NCBI GenBank assembly: GCA_040508515.1
Contig: JBEVMS010000140.1
Location: 1 to 24,295, forward strand
Source of the DNA: JBEVMS01 sp040508515
GTDB lineage: Bacteria; Pseudomonadota; Gammaproteobacteria; Xanthomonadales; Rhodanobacteraceae
Reading direction: 5' to 3'
Length of the DNA stretch: 24,295 bases
Part shown: one piece after another, positions 7,239-14,514 of the stretch
Position numbering within the stretch: position 1 is the first letter of the stretch
How the letters are laid out: every line of letters begins with the position of its first letter
Made by a program: the position numbers and the translations under genes
The notes under the pieces: generated by a model
The model's database searches: none
What the model saw: the letters and a program-made list of their open reading frames with translations, nothing else
What the model was told of the DNA's origin: nothing

Positions 7239-7565
7239 ATGGCAGTCGATATCAAGAACCTCAACCATAATCAGCTGAACGAACTGATCAGCAAGGCGCA
7301 AGTGCGCCAGGTTGAGTTGCGCAAGGAAAAAGTTTCCAAGCTGCGCGAAAAAGTTCACGCCCTGATCAAAGCTGAGGGTTATAGCTTCGATGATATCTTC
7401 AGCAACCCGCGTGCCAAGGGTGTCCGCCGCACCACCGGCACTGTGGCGCCGAAGTATCGCAATCCAGCCGATGCCGAACAGACCTGGTCCGGCCGCGGCA
7501 AGCGCCCGCGCTGGTTCAACGATGCACTGAAAGCCGGCAAGAAAGAAAAGGATATGGCGATCTGA
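7239..7565 (+). CDS. H-NS family histone-like nucleoid-structuring protein
   Basis: 108 aa, a small nucleoid protein of the XrvA/BpH3/HvrA-like H-NS group that binds AT-rich DNA and silences acquired genes. The N-terminal half (about residues 5-48) is a charged coiled-coil oligomerisation segment (ELISKAQVRQVELRKEKVSKL). A basic linker follows. The C-terminal DNA-binding motif is KYRNPADAEQTWSGRGKRPRWF (residues ~71-92 in total), with the core TWSGRGKRPRW of this family. GGAG sits about 7 nt before the ATG. The long upstream region suggests complex or self-regulation. It could influence the AT-richer DNA near the tRNA, but that is speculation. Confidence 0.93.
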   Translation: MAVDIKNLNHNQLNELISKAQVRQVELRKEKVSKLREKVHALIKAEGYSFDDIFSNPRAKGVRRTTGTVAPKYRNPADAEQTWSGRGKRPRWFNDALKAGKKEKDMAI

Positions 7566-7585
7566 TCGCCGCTTTTCTTTGGTCA

Positions 7586-7621
7586 ACACGACAACGCCGA
7601 CGCATGTCGGCGTTGTCGTGT
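7586..7621. terminator. Bidirectional stem-loop between the H-NS gene and the ThrE-type exporter
   Basis: A perfect 16-bp inverted repeat (7586-7601 with 7606-7621) with a GCAT loop lies between convergent genes. There is no clear T-run on either strand, so it may terminate by pausing or protect 3' ends rather than act as a classical terminator. Confidence 0.6.
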
Positions 7622-7668
7622 GGGTAACCGGGCGAGCTTGCGTTAGTCAGCCATTAAGCGGCGTGGAT

Positions 7669-8991
7669 TCACAGCGAACGCCGCGGCGCAATCAACAAAT
7701 CGCCGAACAACAAGCCGGCCACTAGCGAAATCAGCAAGGTAAGCGCCAGGATGCCGCTGTCCATGCCCAGCGAGGCATCGCGCTCCATCAGATAAGACAC
7801 GCTGCGAAAACCTACGCTGCCGGGCACCAATAGGATAATCCCAGGCTCCCGAATGACCGCACCCGGGCGATGCGCCAGCCGCGCATACAGATTACCCAGG
7901 CCGCTTAAGAGAAACCCGCCCAGGAACACGCCAAACGGCGCCCCAGGAATCGAGCCGGAAATCGCCCCACCCCAGCGCGTGGCCAGATAACCGACCACCA
8001 CTGCACCCATCACCACCGGCCAATCGCGACGCGCCGCGCGAAAGGAAATGGCAAAGGCGAACGCCCCCAGGAATAATGCCGGCGTATCCATCCAGCCAGG
8101 CAACGGTGGCAAGGTGTAATCGCGCGACACGATGCCCAGCGCCCCACACAGTTGGGTGGCGGCCACGGTGCCGAAAGTGAGCTTGAGCAAGGTGGCGATC
8201 GCCCCGCCCATCCGCGCCATGCCGGAGACCAGATGCTGGCTGGATATCTCGCGCACCGCGGTGGTCAGCGCCATTCCGGGCATCAGCACGATCAGGCTGG
8301 CCAATATCACCGACTTCAAGGCCAGCGGCACGATAAAGGCACTGACCACGGTCGCCACTACGGTCGCCACCATCGCACTGATCGCCTCGCTGGCTACCGC
8401 CAATCGCGGCCGACGTGCCGACAGAACGCTGATCGAGCCGATGATCAGCCCAATCACGCTGGCCACCAGCAGATCGGCCCATGAACTGTGCAGCAGCAAC
8501 GCCACCACGCTGGCCGACGCCAAGCCATAACTGGCAATCACTCCCGCCAATGCTGGGCGGCTGTCGGGTCGCTCCAATTGGCGCAACAAACGGAACCCTT
8601 CCAGCAGATCCAGCTCGCCGGCGATCACTCGATCGGCAATCTGATCAGTCTCGCACAGGCGCGCCAGATTGACGTCGCCCGGCGCCAGCCGCACTACCTG
8701 GGTGACCTGGGCCAGACCGTCCCCACCCTGGGCCAAATCAGAGAACGAGATAATAATTGCCGTAGGGCTCGACCAAACGTCGGCGCCAAGCTCCAAGCGC
8801 GTGGCGACCCCGGCGATGGCGATTTCCAATCGCGGCGCATTGGTGCCGTATTGATGCAGCCGACGCGCCAGTTCCAGCACAAAAGCCACACGCGTATTGA
8901 TAGCCGCCATCGCCGGGCGAGAAGCCGTAGCCAGCGCGCTTGGCAGCGTTCCGGCAGCGCTGGCGCTTGAGTCGGGAAAAGATGCGGGCAT
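7669..8991 (-). CDS. Threonine/serine exporter family protein (ThrE type)
   Basis: 440-aa inner-membrane protein of the ThrE family, which exports threonine and serine using the membrane potential. Residues ~30-160 form the hydrophilic ThrE N-terminal domain (FVLELARRLHQYGTNAPRLE, a typical family start). Then come about ten hydrophobic segments in two blocks, the second matching the ThrE_2 (DUF3815) part (GIILLVPGSVGFRSVSYLM). The LVPGSVGFRS motif in the C-terminal half is diagnostic. The ATG at 8991 has no clear ribosome-binding site; an in-frame ATG at 8910 is possible and would still keep the whole domain. It lies convergent to the H-NS gene. Substrate specificity cannot be read from sequence. 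Confidence 0.88.
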   Translation of the reverse strand: MPASFPDSSASAAGTLPSALATASRPAMAAINTRVAFVLELARRLHQYGTNAPRLEIAIAGVATRLELGADVWSSPTAIIISFSDLAQGGDGLAQVTQVVRLAPGDVNLARLCETDQIADRVIAGELDLLEGFRLLRQLERPDSRPALAGVIASYGLASASVVALLLHSSWADLLVASVIGLIIGSISVLSARRPRLAVASEAISAMVATVVATVVSAFIVPLALKSVILASLIVLMPGMALTTAVREISSQHLVSGMARMGGAIATLLKLTFGTVAATQLCGALGIVSRDYTLPPLPGWMDTPALFLGAFAFAISFRAARRDWPVVMGAVVVGYLATRWGGAISGSIPGAPFGVFLGGFLLSGLGNLYARLAHRPGAVIREPGIILLVPGSVGFRSVSYLMERDASLGMDSGILALTLLISLVAGLLFGDLLIAPRRSL

Positions 8992-9091
8992 GGCGATACG
9001 GCAATCCAGAGGCGGTTAGTAGAACCGATTTGGACGGCCATGCCTACCGAACAACGCACCTCCAGAAACATGGCTACGCCAGCGTCTGCAT

Positions 9092-9538
9092 TTAACCGAC
9101 CGGACGCACGTGCAAGGTGGCGCCATCCACGGCGATCACTTCGACCGTTCGACCCAGCGGCAGATCCTCGCCGCTGACCAGCCACAGGCTATCCCCCACC
9201 TGCGCCTTGCCGCGACCGTTGATGATCGGCTCGACCAGCACATAGCGCTGGCCGATCAACTGCGCCGCACGTCGATTCAGCAAGCCCCCGGCGCCGACCC
9301 GTTGCAGACGCGGGCGAACCCCGTACCAATACAGCAGGCACGAGGCCAATCCCAACAAGGCAAAAGCCAGCGCCTGCGCCAACAACGAAAGGCCTGGGGC
9401 GATCAGCAGCAGTACGCCCATCAAGGCGGCGGCGAAACCGATCCACAGCATGAAGTAACCGGGCAGCACCAACTCGAAGACGATCAACAACAGCGCCAGA
9501 ATCCACCACAAATAATGCGTAGCCAGTTGCGCGAACAT
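9092..9538 (-). CDS. NfeD family membrane protein
   Basis: 148-aa short NfeD-type protein (NfeD1b / YbbJ-like), partner of stomatin-like proteins. Three hydrophobic stretches make up the N-terminal half (YLWWILALLLIVFELVLPG, AALMGVLLLIAPGL, LAFALLGLASCLLYWYGV). The C-terminal ~65 residues form the soluble OB-fold NfeD domain (LIGQRYVLVEPIINGRGKAQVGD, then LPLGRTVEVIAVDGATLHVRP). The ATG at 9538 is chosen because GGAG lies 7 nt upstream; an ATG at 9550 lacks one. It starts 53 nt after the stop of the QmcA gene, the standard SPFH-NfeD operon. The pair is thought to organise membrane domains or quality control. Confidence 0.9.
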   Translation of the reverse strand: MFAQLATHYLWWILALLLIVFELVLPGYFMLWIGFAAALMGVLLLIAPGLSLLAQALAFALLGLASCLLYWYGVRPRLQRVGAGGLLNRRAAQLIGQRYVLVEPIINGRGKAQVGDSLWLVSGEDLPLGRTVEVIAVDGATLHVRPVG

Positions 9539-9591
9539 CGATGACTCCATCAGGTCGCGGTGCGTGAAGGCAAAGAAGCGTGGAAACGCCG

Positions 9592-10545
9592 TCAGCGCGG
9601 CGTCGGCGGCGGGATACGGGTACTCGCACCAGCCTGCTGCTGACTCAACGATTCTTTGGCCAGTTCAGCGATGCCAGCCAGCGAGCCGAGCACACCGGTG
9701 GCCTCGATCGGCAGCAACAACATCTTCTGGTTGGGCGACTTGGCCATTTCCTTCAACGCTTCGACATAATTGTTGGCGACGAAGTAATTGAGCGCGTTGA
9801 CGTTGCCGCCGGCGATCGCATTGGAAACCATGGTGGTGGCCTTGGCTTCGGCCTCGGCGCTGCGCTCGCGCGCTTCGGCGGCGCGGAACGCGGCTTCTTT
9901 CTCACCTTCGGCGGCCAGAATCACCGATTGCTTTTCGCCCTCGGCCTTGAGGATCGCCGCCTGGCGAAAGCCCTCGGCGTCCAGAATATTGGCGCGCTTC
10001 TCGCGCTCGGCCTTCATCTGTCGTGCCATCGCATCGACCAGATCGCGCGGCGGCGCGATGTCCTTGATCTCGATGCGGTTGACCTTGACGCCCCAGGGAT
10101 GCGTCGCCTCATCCACCACGCGCAGCAGCTTGGCGTTGATCGCATCGCGCTGGCTCAAGCTTTCGTCCAGGTCCATGGAGCCCAGTACGGTGCGGATATT
10201 GGTCATGATCAGCGCCAGCGCGGCCTGTTCCAGATTGGACACTTCGTACGCCGCTTTGGAGGCGTCCAGCACCTGGTAGAACACCACGCCGTCCACGCGC
10301 ACCACCGCGTTGTCCTTGGTGATCACGTCCTGGCTGGGCACATCCAGCACCTGCTCCATCATATTCACCTTGCGCCCCACCGCGTGGTACAGCGGCACCA
10401 GCAGGTGCAAACCCGGCGTCAGCGTGGCGGTGTAGCGTCCGAAGGTTTCCACCGTCCACTCGAATCCCTGCGGCACGATGCGGATCAGCTTGAAGATAAA
10501 AACGACTGCGACGACTACCAGCACCAACGCAAGCATCATTCCCAC
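9592..10545 (-). CDS. qmcA: SPFH/stomatin-like membrane protein QmcA
   Basis: 317-aa SPFH (band 7) protein anchored by one N-terminal membrane helix (residues ~2-20, MMLALVLVVVAVVFIFKLI). The SPFH domain covers about 22-190: the start IVPQGFEWTVETFGRYTATLTPGLH, then VPSQDVITKDNAVVRVDGVVFYQV, both canonical. It is followed by an Ala/Glu-rich coiled coil (AEREKRANILDAEGFRQAAILKAEGEKQ type repeats) used for ring oligomerisation. The start is a GTG at 10545, backed by AAGGAG with 7 nt spacing; the ATG at 10539 is 13 nt from it. It precedes the NfeD gene and begins 51 nt after the histidine kinase gene, so it may share that transcript. Confidence 0.92.
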   Translation of the reverse strand: MGMMLALVLVVVAVVFIFKLIRIVPQGFEWTVETFGRYTATLTPGLHLLVPLYHAVGRKVNMMEQVLDVPSQDVITKDNAVVRVDGVVFYQVLDASKAAYEVSNLEQAALALIMTNIRTVLGSMDLDESLSQRDAINAKLLRVVDEATHPWGVKVNRIEIKDIAPPRDLVDAMARQMKAEREKRANILDAEGFRQAAILKAEGEKQSVILAAEGEKEAAFRAAEARERSAEAEAKATTMVSNAIAGGNVNALNYFVANNYVEALKEMAKSPNQKMLLLPIEATGVLGSLAGIAELAKESLSQQQAGASTRIPPPTPR

Positions 10546-10596
10546 GGTATCGCTCCTTCGATTGTCCCAGCCTGAAGTATAGGCCTACCGCGGCGC

Positions 10597-11988
10597 TTAG
10601 CGACCGGCCAGCGGCAGCAACAAACTGACCTTCAAACCGCCATCGCTGCGATTGGCCAAGGTGATGCGCCCACCATGCGCCTCGCTGATCTCGCGCGCCA
10701 AGGCCAGGCCAAGGCCCGTGCCCGATCGCTTGGTCGAATAGAACGGCAGCAAGGCCTGCGCCAGCACCGCCTCGCTCATGCCCGGCCCGCGATCGGCCAC
10801 TTCGATCTTCAACTCGCGCCCCAGCGTCATCAGCAACAAGGACACGTCCTCGGCCGGACTGCCCGACTCGTGCGCGTTCTTTATCAGGTTGATCAGCACT
10901 TGCTCAACCTGCGCGGCGTCGAAATAACCGGGCTCGTCGGGCACCTTGCCTTCCAGTTGAAACTGGCATTGCAGCGCCAGGCTTGCCAGAAACGGCGCCC
11001 ATTCGATCGCGGTGGAACGCGGCGCCGGCAATTTGGCGAAGCTGGCATAGCCGCTGATGAAGCCATGCAGATGGCGGGTACGCTCGCCGATCGAGGCGAA
11101 GACGCCCGGCAGCCGCTCCAGATCGCCGCGCCGCGCCAGCTCGGCGCCTGAATGCGCCAGCGAGGAAATGGGCGCCAGCGAATTGTTGAGCTCGTGGCTG
11201 ATTACCCGGATCACCCGCTTCCAGGTCGCCACTTCCTGCCGTGACAGCTCGCGCGTCATGCGTCGAAACAAATGCAATCGATGCGCCCGCCCTTGCAGGC
11301 GGAAACTGCGCTGGGACAAATGAAAGGTTTCTTCCACCCCATCCATCTCCACGCTGAGCAGCGCGTCGGCGTTGCCGTGCACGGCCTGGCGCAGCGTCTC
11401 CGGCACGTTGAACAGCAGCTTGTCGAACTCCAACCCGTGCAGGCTTCGTCCTTTGTTGAACAGATGCCGCGCGGCGATATTGGCATAGGCAATCTTGCCG
11501 CCGCTGTCAGTCAGTACCAGTGCCACCGGCGTGTTCTGCACCACGGTGTCCAGCAACAGTTCGCGCTGGGTCAGATGCTGGCGTTGCTCGCGCAGGGTCT
11601 GGCCCAGCGCGTTGTGCATGCGAATCAGCCGGCCCAGTTCATCGCCGCGCTCGGTGGCGATGGAAAAGCTGAAATCGCCATCGCGGTAGCTGGCCACCGC
11701 ACCTTCGAGCGCGCGCAGCAACCGGGTCAGCGGGGCCATGACCAGTTGCGCTAACCACCACGCCAGCAGCAACAGCGCCAGCAGGCAGATCAGCGTCGCA
11801 CCATAGGCGCCCATCTGTGCTTGACCGCGCAGATGCAGGCTGGCCGCCTGGTTAATCCATTGCAGCAATTGCGGCAGCGGCCAGTGGGTAATCCCGGCGA
11901 ACATCAGCGCACCGCCGATCGCGGTCAACGCCAGGAGCAAGGCCAATCGCAGTTTCAGCGTGTTGAGGCTGCGCAGCAGGCGCCGCAT
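10597..11988 (-). CDS. NtrY-like sensor histidine kinase (HAMP-PAS-HisKA-HATPase)
   Basis: 463 aa, inner-membrane sensor. Two membrane helices (about residues 13-33 and 61-83) enclose a short periplasmic loop of only ~27 residues. A HAMP segment follows (to ~135), then a PAS domain (~140-235, LDTVVQNTPVALVLTDSGGKIAYAN). The phosphoacceptor is His265 in RVISHELNNSLAPI, the NtrY-type H-box. The catalytic domain has the N-box NLIKNAHES (Asn371), G1 DRGPGM (399-404) and G2 GTGLGLAL (~423-430); all key residues are present. The start at 11988 is chosen because the first membrane helix follows directly; longer in-frame starts overlap the preceding gene and give an implausible N-terminus. Its partner is the NtrC-family regulator just upstream. 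Confidence 0.92.
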   Translation of the reverse strand: MRRLLRSLNTLKLRLALLLALTAIGGALMFAGITHWPLPQLLQWINQAASLHLRGQAQMGAYGATLICLLALLLLAWWLAQLVMAPLTRLLRALEGAVASYRDGDFSFSIATERGDELGRLIRMHNALGQTLREQRQHLTQRELLLDTVVQNTPVALVLTDSGGKIAYANIAARHLFNKGRSLHGLEFDKLLFNVPETLRQAVHGNADALLSVEMDGVEETFHLSQRSFRLQGRAHRLHLFRRMTRELSRQEVATWKRVIRVISHELNNSLAPISSLAHSGAELARRGDLERLPGVFASIGERTRHLHGFISGYASFAKLPAPRSTAIEWAPFLASLALQCQFQLEGKVPDEPGYFDAAQVEQVLINLIKNAHESGSPAEDVSLLLMTLGRELKIEVADRGPGMSEAVLAQALLPFYSTKRSGTGLGLALAREISEAHGGRITLANRSDGGLKVSLLLPLAGR

Positions 11989-12028
11989 CAGTACGGCCCA
12001 CGCCAGGGATGAAGCAAGCGCGCAGCCC

Positions 12029-12355
12029 TCAGCGACACTTGGGGTCCTGCGGTGTCTGCATGCAATTGAGCGCGGGACGACCATCGGGCTGGATGCTCGG
12101 CATCGAGCCGACCTGCGCATCCTCCAACGCATGCGGCGGCTGACCTGGCACCTGCGGGCCGCGCGATTTGAAAGTAAAGCTGCCGTCGGCCTGAGCTCCC
12201 GGCAGCGGGCGTGTGCTGCCGTAGCCGACCGAAGCGGTCGGGGCAGGTGGCGCCCATCGATCGCTGCCCTGCACGCTTACTGGCGCGCTCACCTGCGCAG
12301 TCGCTACCCCACAGAACGCCATCCCCAAGCAAACGGCAACCGTGTCAAAACGCAT
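12029..12355 (-). CDS. Small secreted protein of unknown function between regulator and kinase genes
   Basis: 108 aa. A signal peptide is evident (MRFDTVAVCLGMAFCGVATA, likely cut before QVSAPV). The mature part is low-complexity and rich in Pro, Gly, Ser and Gln (GYGSTRPLPGAQADGSFTFK), with two cysteines near the C-terminus (LNCMQTPQDPKCR) that could pair. I recognise no domain. The ATG at 12355 has GGGGGA just upstream; an ATG two codons earlier (12361) is possible. It sits 77 nt after the regulator gene and 40 nt before the kinase gene on the same strand, so it is likely co-transcribed. A role as periplasmic accessory to the kinase is an inference from position only. Confidence 0.72.
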   Translation of the reverse strand: MRFDTVAVCLGMAFCGVATAQVSAPVSVQGSDRWAPPAPTASVGYGSTRPLPGAQADGSFTFKSRGPQVPGQPPHALEDAQVGSMPSIQPDGRPALNCMQTPQDPKCR

Positions 12356-12432
12356 GACCATCCCCCGAATGACTGTGTGGCATTTCTACGCCACTTGGCC
12401 GTCTTGCGACAACTGCCACCCATCCTGATCAC

Positions 12433-13773
12433 TCAACCCGGCGCCGCCATGCCATAACGTTCCATACGGCGGTACAAGGCCTGGCGCGACAGTCCCAACG
12501 ACTGGGCCGCACGGCTGACCACCCCCTCCGCCCGATGCAGCGCCGCCTCCACCGCGTCACGGCTGGGTTCGTCCAGACTGCGCGTGCTCACCACGCTGTG
12601 CTGCGGCAGATTGAGTAAGGTCGGCTCGATCTGCGCGCCGTTAGCCAGCAGCGCGGCACGCTCGATGGCATTTTTCAGTTCACGCACGTTGCCCGGCCAC
12701 TGGTAACCGAGCAAGGCCTCGCGTGCCGCGTCGCTGAGGCGCGCGCGGCCAGCCAGAAAGTGCTCCGCCAACGGCAGGATGTCGTCATGCCGATCGGCCA
12801 ACGCCGGCAGATTTACCTCGATCACGTTGAGCCGGTAGTAAAGGTCCTCCCTAAAAGTGCCGGCACGAATCATCGCCTTGAGATCGGCATTGGTCGCCGA
12901 CAGCACGCGCACCTTCACCTGGCGCGTGCGACCGGAACCCAAACGCTCAAATTGCCCGGTTTCCAGCACGCGCAACAATTTCACCTGACCCGACAGCGGC
13001 AGGTTGCCGATCTCGTCCAGAAACAGCGTGCCACCATCCGCCAGCTCGAAACGCCCTTCGCGCGCCTTGTTCGCTCCGGTATACGCGCCGGCCTCCGCAC
13101 CGAACAACTCCGCCTCGATCAGCTCGCCCGGCAGCGCCCCGCAATTGACCGCCACGAAGGCGCCGCGCTTGACCGCCGAATTGGCATGCACGATCGCCGC
13201 GATACGCTCCTTGCCGGCGCCGTTGGGCCCGGTAATCAGCACCGGGACATCCGAGCGGGCGACCTGGCAGGCAAGCTCCAGCGTGCGATTCATCGCATCG
13301 TCGGCGAACACCAGGCCATCCAGGTCGTAGCGGCTTTGCAGCGCCTCACGCCGTCGCCGGCGTTCGGTGCGCGCGCGGCTGACTTCGCGGGTCGACTCGG
13401 ATAATTCCAGCAGATTTTCCAGCGAGGCGATCAGCTTGGCGTCATCCCAGGGCTTGGCTAGATAATCCGCCGCGCCCGCCTTGACTAGCTCCACCGCGGT
13501 TTCCAGATGGGTCCAGGCGGTCAGCAGGATCACCGGCAGGTCCGGGTGGCGCTCGCGAATCTGCCGAAACAAGGCGATGCCCTCCTCGCCCGACGTGGTG
13601 TCGGCGGTGAAGTTCATGTCCTGGATCACTACGTCGACGCGCTCGCGCTCCAACATCGCCAAACCCTGCGCCGGGTCCAGCGCCACCAGCGGATGAATCT
13701 CATGCAGCGACAAGGCCAGTGACAAGGCTTCGCCCACGGCGGGATTGTCGTCAATGATCAAAACCGTACGCAT
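12433..13773 (-). CDS. Sigma-54-dependent response regulator, NtrC family
   Basis: 446 aa, three domains. Receiver (1-120): acidic pair Asp8/Asp9, phosphoacceptor Asp52 in VVIQDMNF, Thr85 and Lys107. AAA+ activator (~150-385): Walker A GPNGAGKE (182-189, Lys188), sigma-54-contact loop GAYTGA (229-234, a Tyr variant of GAFTGA), Walker B GGTLFLDE (247-254), arginine-finger region FREDLYYRLNV. The C-terminal Fis-type helix-turn-helix (~405-446) is AAQSLGLSRQALYRRMERYG. The start at 13773 (MRTVLIIDD) has AAGGA 5 nt upstream and matches receiver-domain starts; longer in-frame starts are rejected. Its kinase is two genes downstream, and the permease array ends upstream, so it is a good candidate controller of that array. 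Confidence 0.95.
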   Translation of the reverse strand: MRTVLIIDDNPAVGEALSLALSLHEIHPLVALDPAQGLAMLERERVDVVIQDMNFTADTTSGEEGIALFRQIRERHPDLPVILLTAWTHLETAVELVKAGAADYLAKPWDDAKLIASLENLLELSESTREVSRARTERRRRREALQSRYDLDGLVFADDAMNRTLELACQVARSDVPVLITGPNGAGKERIAAIVHANSAVKRGAFVAVNCGALPGELIEAELFGAEAGAYTGANKAREGRFELADGGTLFLDEIGNLPLSGQVKLLRVLETGQFERLGSGRTRQVKVRVLSATNADLKAMIRAGTFREDLYYRLNVIEVNLPALADRHDDILPLAEHFLAGRARLSDAAREALLGYQWPGNVRELKNAIERAALLANGAQIEPTLLNLPQHSVVSTRSLDEPSRDAVEAALHRAEGVVSRAAQSLGLSRQALYRRMERYGMAAPG

Positions 13774-14100
13774 CTCAGTCCTTGCACTCATGCCACGCGA
13801 ACCCGCTGCCGCGCGCTTGCCGTCGCACCGTTGCGACGACAGCGTGGAGTGTATGACGGGGATGGCGCGGGCGTCGCCCCGCAGCACCCTCGGTGCGTGC
13901 ATAACATTGATCGAAGACATGCTCGCTGACCCTTGCCGTTACCCATGCGGATATAGATGCACGCGCGCGGAAAAGGGTTGCAAGGCCGCGCTTAAAAAAA
14001 TCGATCATTCACTCTGCTCGTCTCAATGGCAAGATCGCGGCAGCATCGGCCGCCATCCATTACAGCGTCGGTGGGCACTCGTGACGAACTCACCGTAGCG
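13774..14100. other. Noncoding stretch between permease array and regulator gene
   Basis: 327 bp without a convincing gene. Short open frames here have Arg-rich, unstructured translations. It is more AT-rich near 13991-14020, including a run of seven A at 13994-14000. It probably carries the promoter of the regulator-kinase transcript on the minus strand. I found no GG-N10-GC sigma-54 element on the minus strand and no hairpin followed by a T-run. Confidence 0.5.
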
Positions 14101-14514
14101 TCAAAGCACCCGGCACAACGCCGCCAACAGCTCGACCGTCGGTCGCGCCTCACTTACCGGCTCACCGTCCTGGGCGGCGAGGACATCGCCGCGACTGAAC
14201 CCGGACAATCCTTGCGGCGAGGCATGGCTGACACGATCGCGCCGCGCTGCGAGCGCCACTGGGATATCCAACCGCTGCCACGCCAACTCAAAATGTCCTC
14301 GCCCACACGCAGGTAGTTGAACCCGAACGCGGATGCGAGCGGCGCTGGTAGCCGCTGCAAACTTGAGCACCGGGCCATCCTTATGCCAGTTCAGACGACG
14401 CGTGCTGGTACTGAGATAAGTCAGCGCATAAGCCATAACACGTTTGGATGGCCAAACACGAGCAGCGCCATCACCCATCCGGCTAGCCAAGACCTCATCG
14501 TGCGCGTCGTCCAT
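14101..14514 (-). CDS. Unrecognised ORF overlapping the end of the permease array
   Basis: Open frame of 137 aa whose ATG overlaps the stop of the preceding permease gene (TGATG, 14516-14512), the usual form of translational coupling. No signal peptide, membrane segment or known domain is visible. The N-terminal 25 residues are acidic then mixed; the middle has beta-like stretches (ARIRVRVQLPACG); the C-terminus is SEARPTVELLAALCRVL. Codon third positions are less GC-biased than in the permeases, and a second open frame overlaps it (14154-14378), so a chance ORF or decayed gene remains possible. Confidence 0.35.
   Translation of the reverse strand: MDDAHDEVLASRMGDGAARVWPSKRVMAYALTYLSTSTRRLNWHKDGPVLKFAAATSAARIRVRVQLPACGRGHFELAWQRLDIPVALAARRDRVSHASPQGLSGFSRGDVLAAQDGEPVSEARPTVELLAALCRVL

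Noticed and set aside
9580..10575. 331-aa open frame on the + strand opposite qmcA, with a His-rich translation
   Set aside because: It is the antisense shadow of a high-GC coding gene; the minus strand encodes an unmistakable SPFH protein, and the + translation has no domain-like features.
13961..14000. GCGCGG...CCGCGC inverted repeat followed by an A/T run as a terminator of the permease array
   Set aside because: Read on the minus strand, the T-run comes before the hairpin, not after it, and the loop is about 15 nt. It does not have terminator geometry for that direction.
13775..14008. 77-aa minus-strand open frame just upstream of the regulator gene
   Set aside because: It has an Arg-rich unstructured translation, no ribosome-binding site and no partner; more likely the regulator's upstream region.
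13774..14100. Sigma-54 promoter in front of the regulator gene
   Set aside because: The only TTGC candidate lacks GG ten bases upstream, so the -24/-12 pattern is not met.
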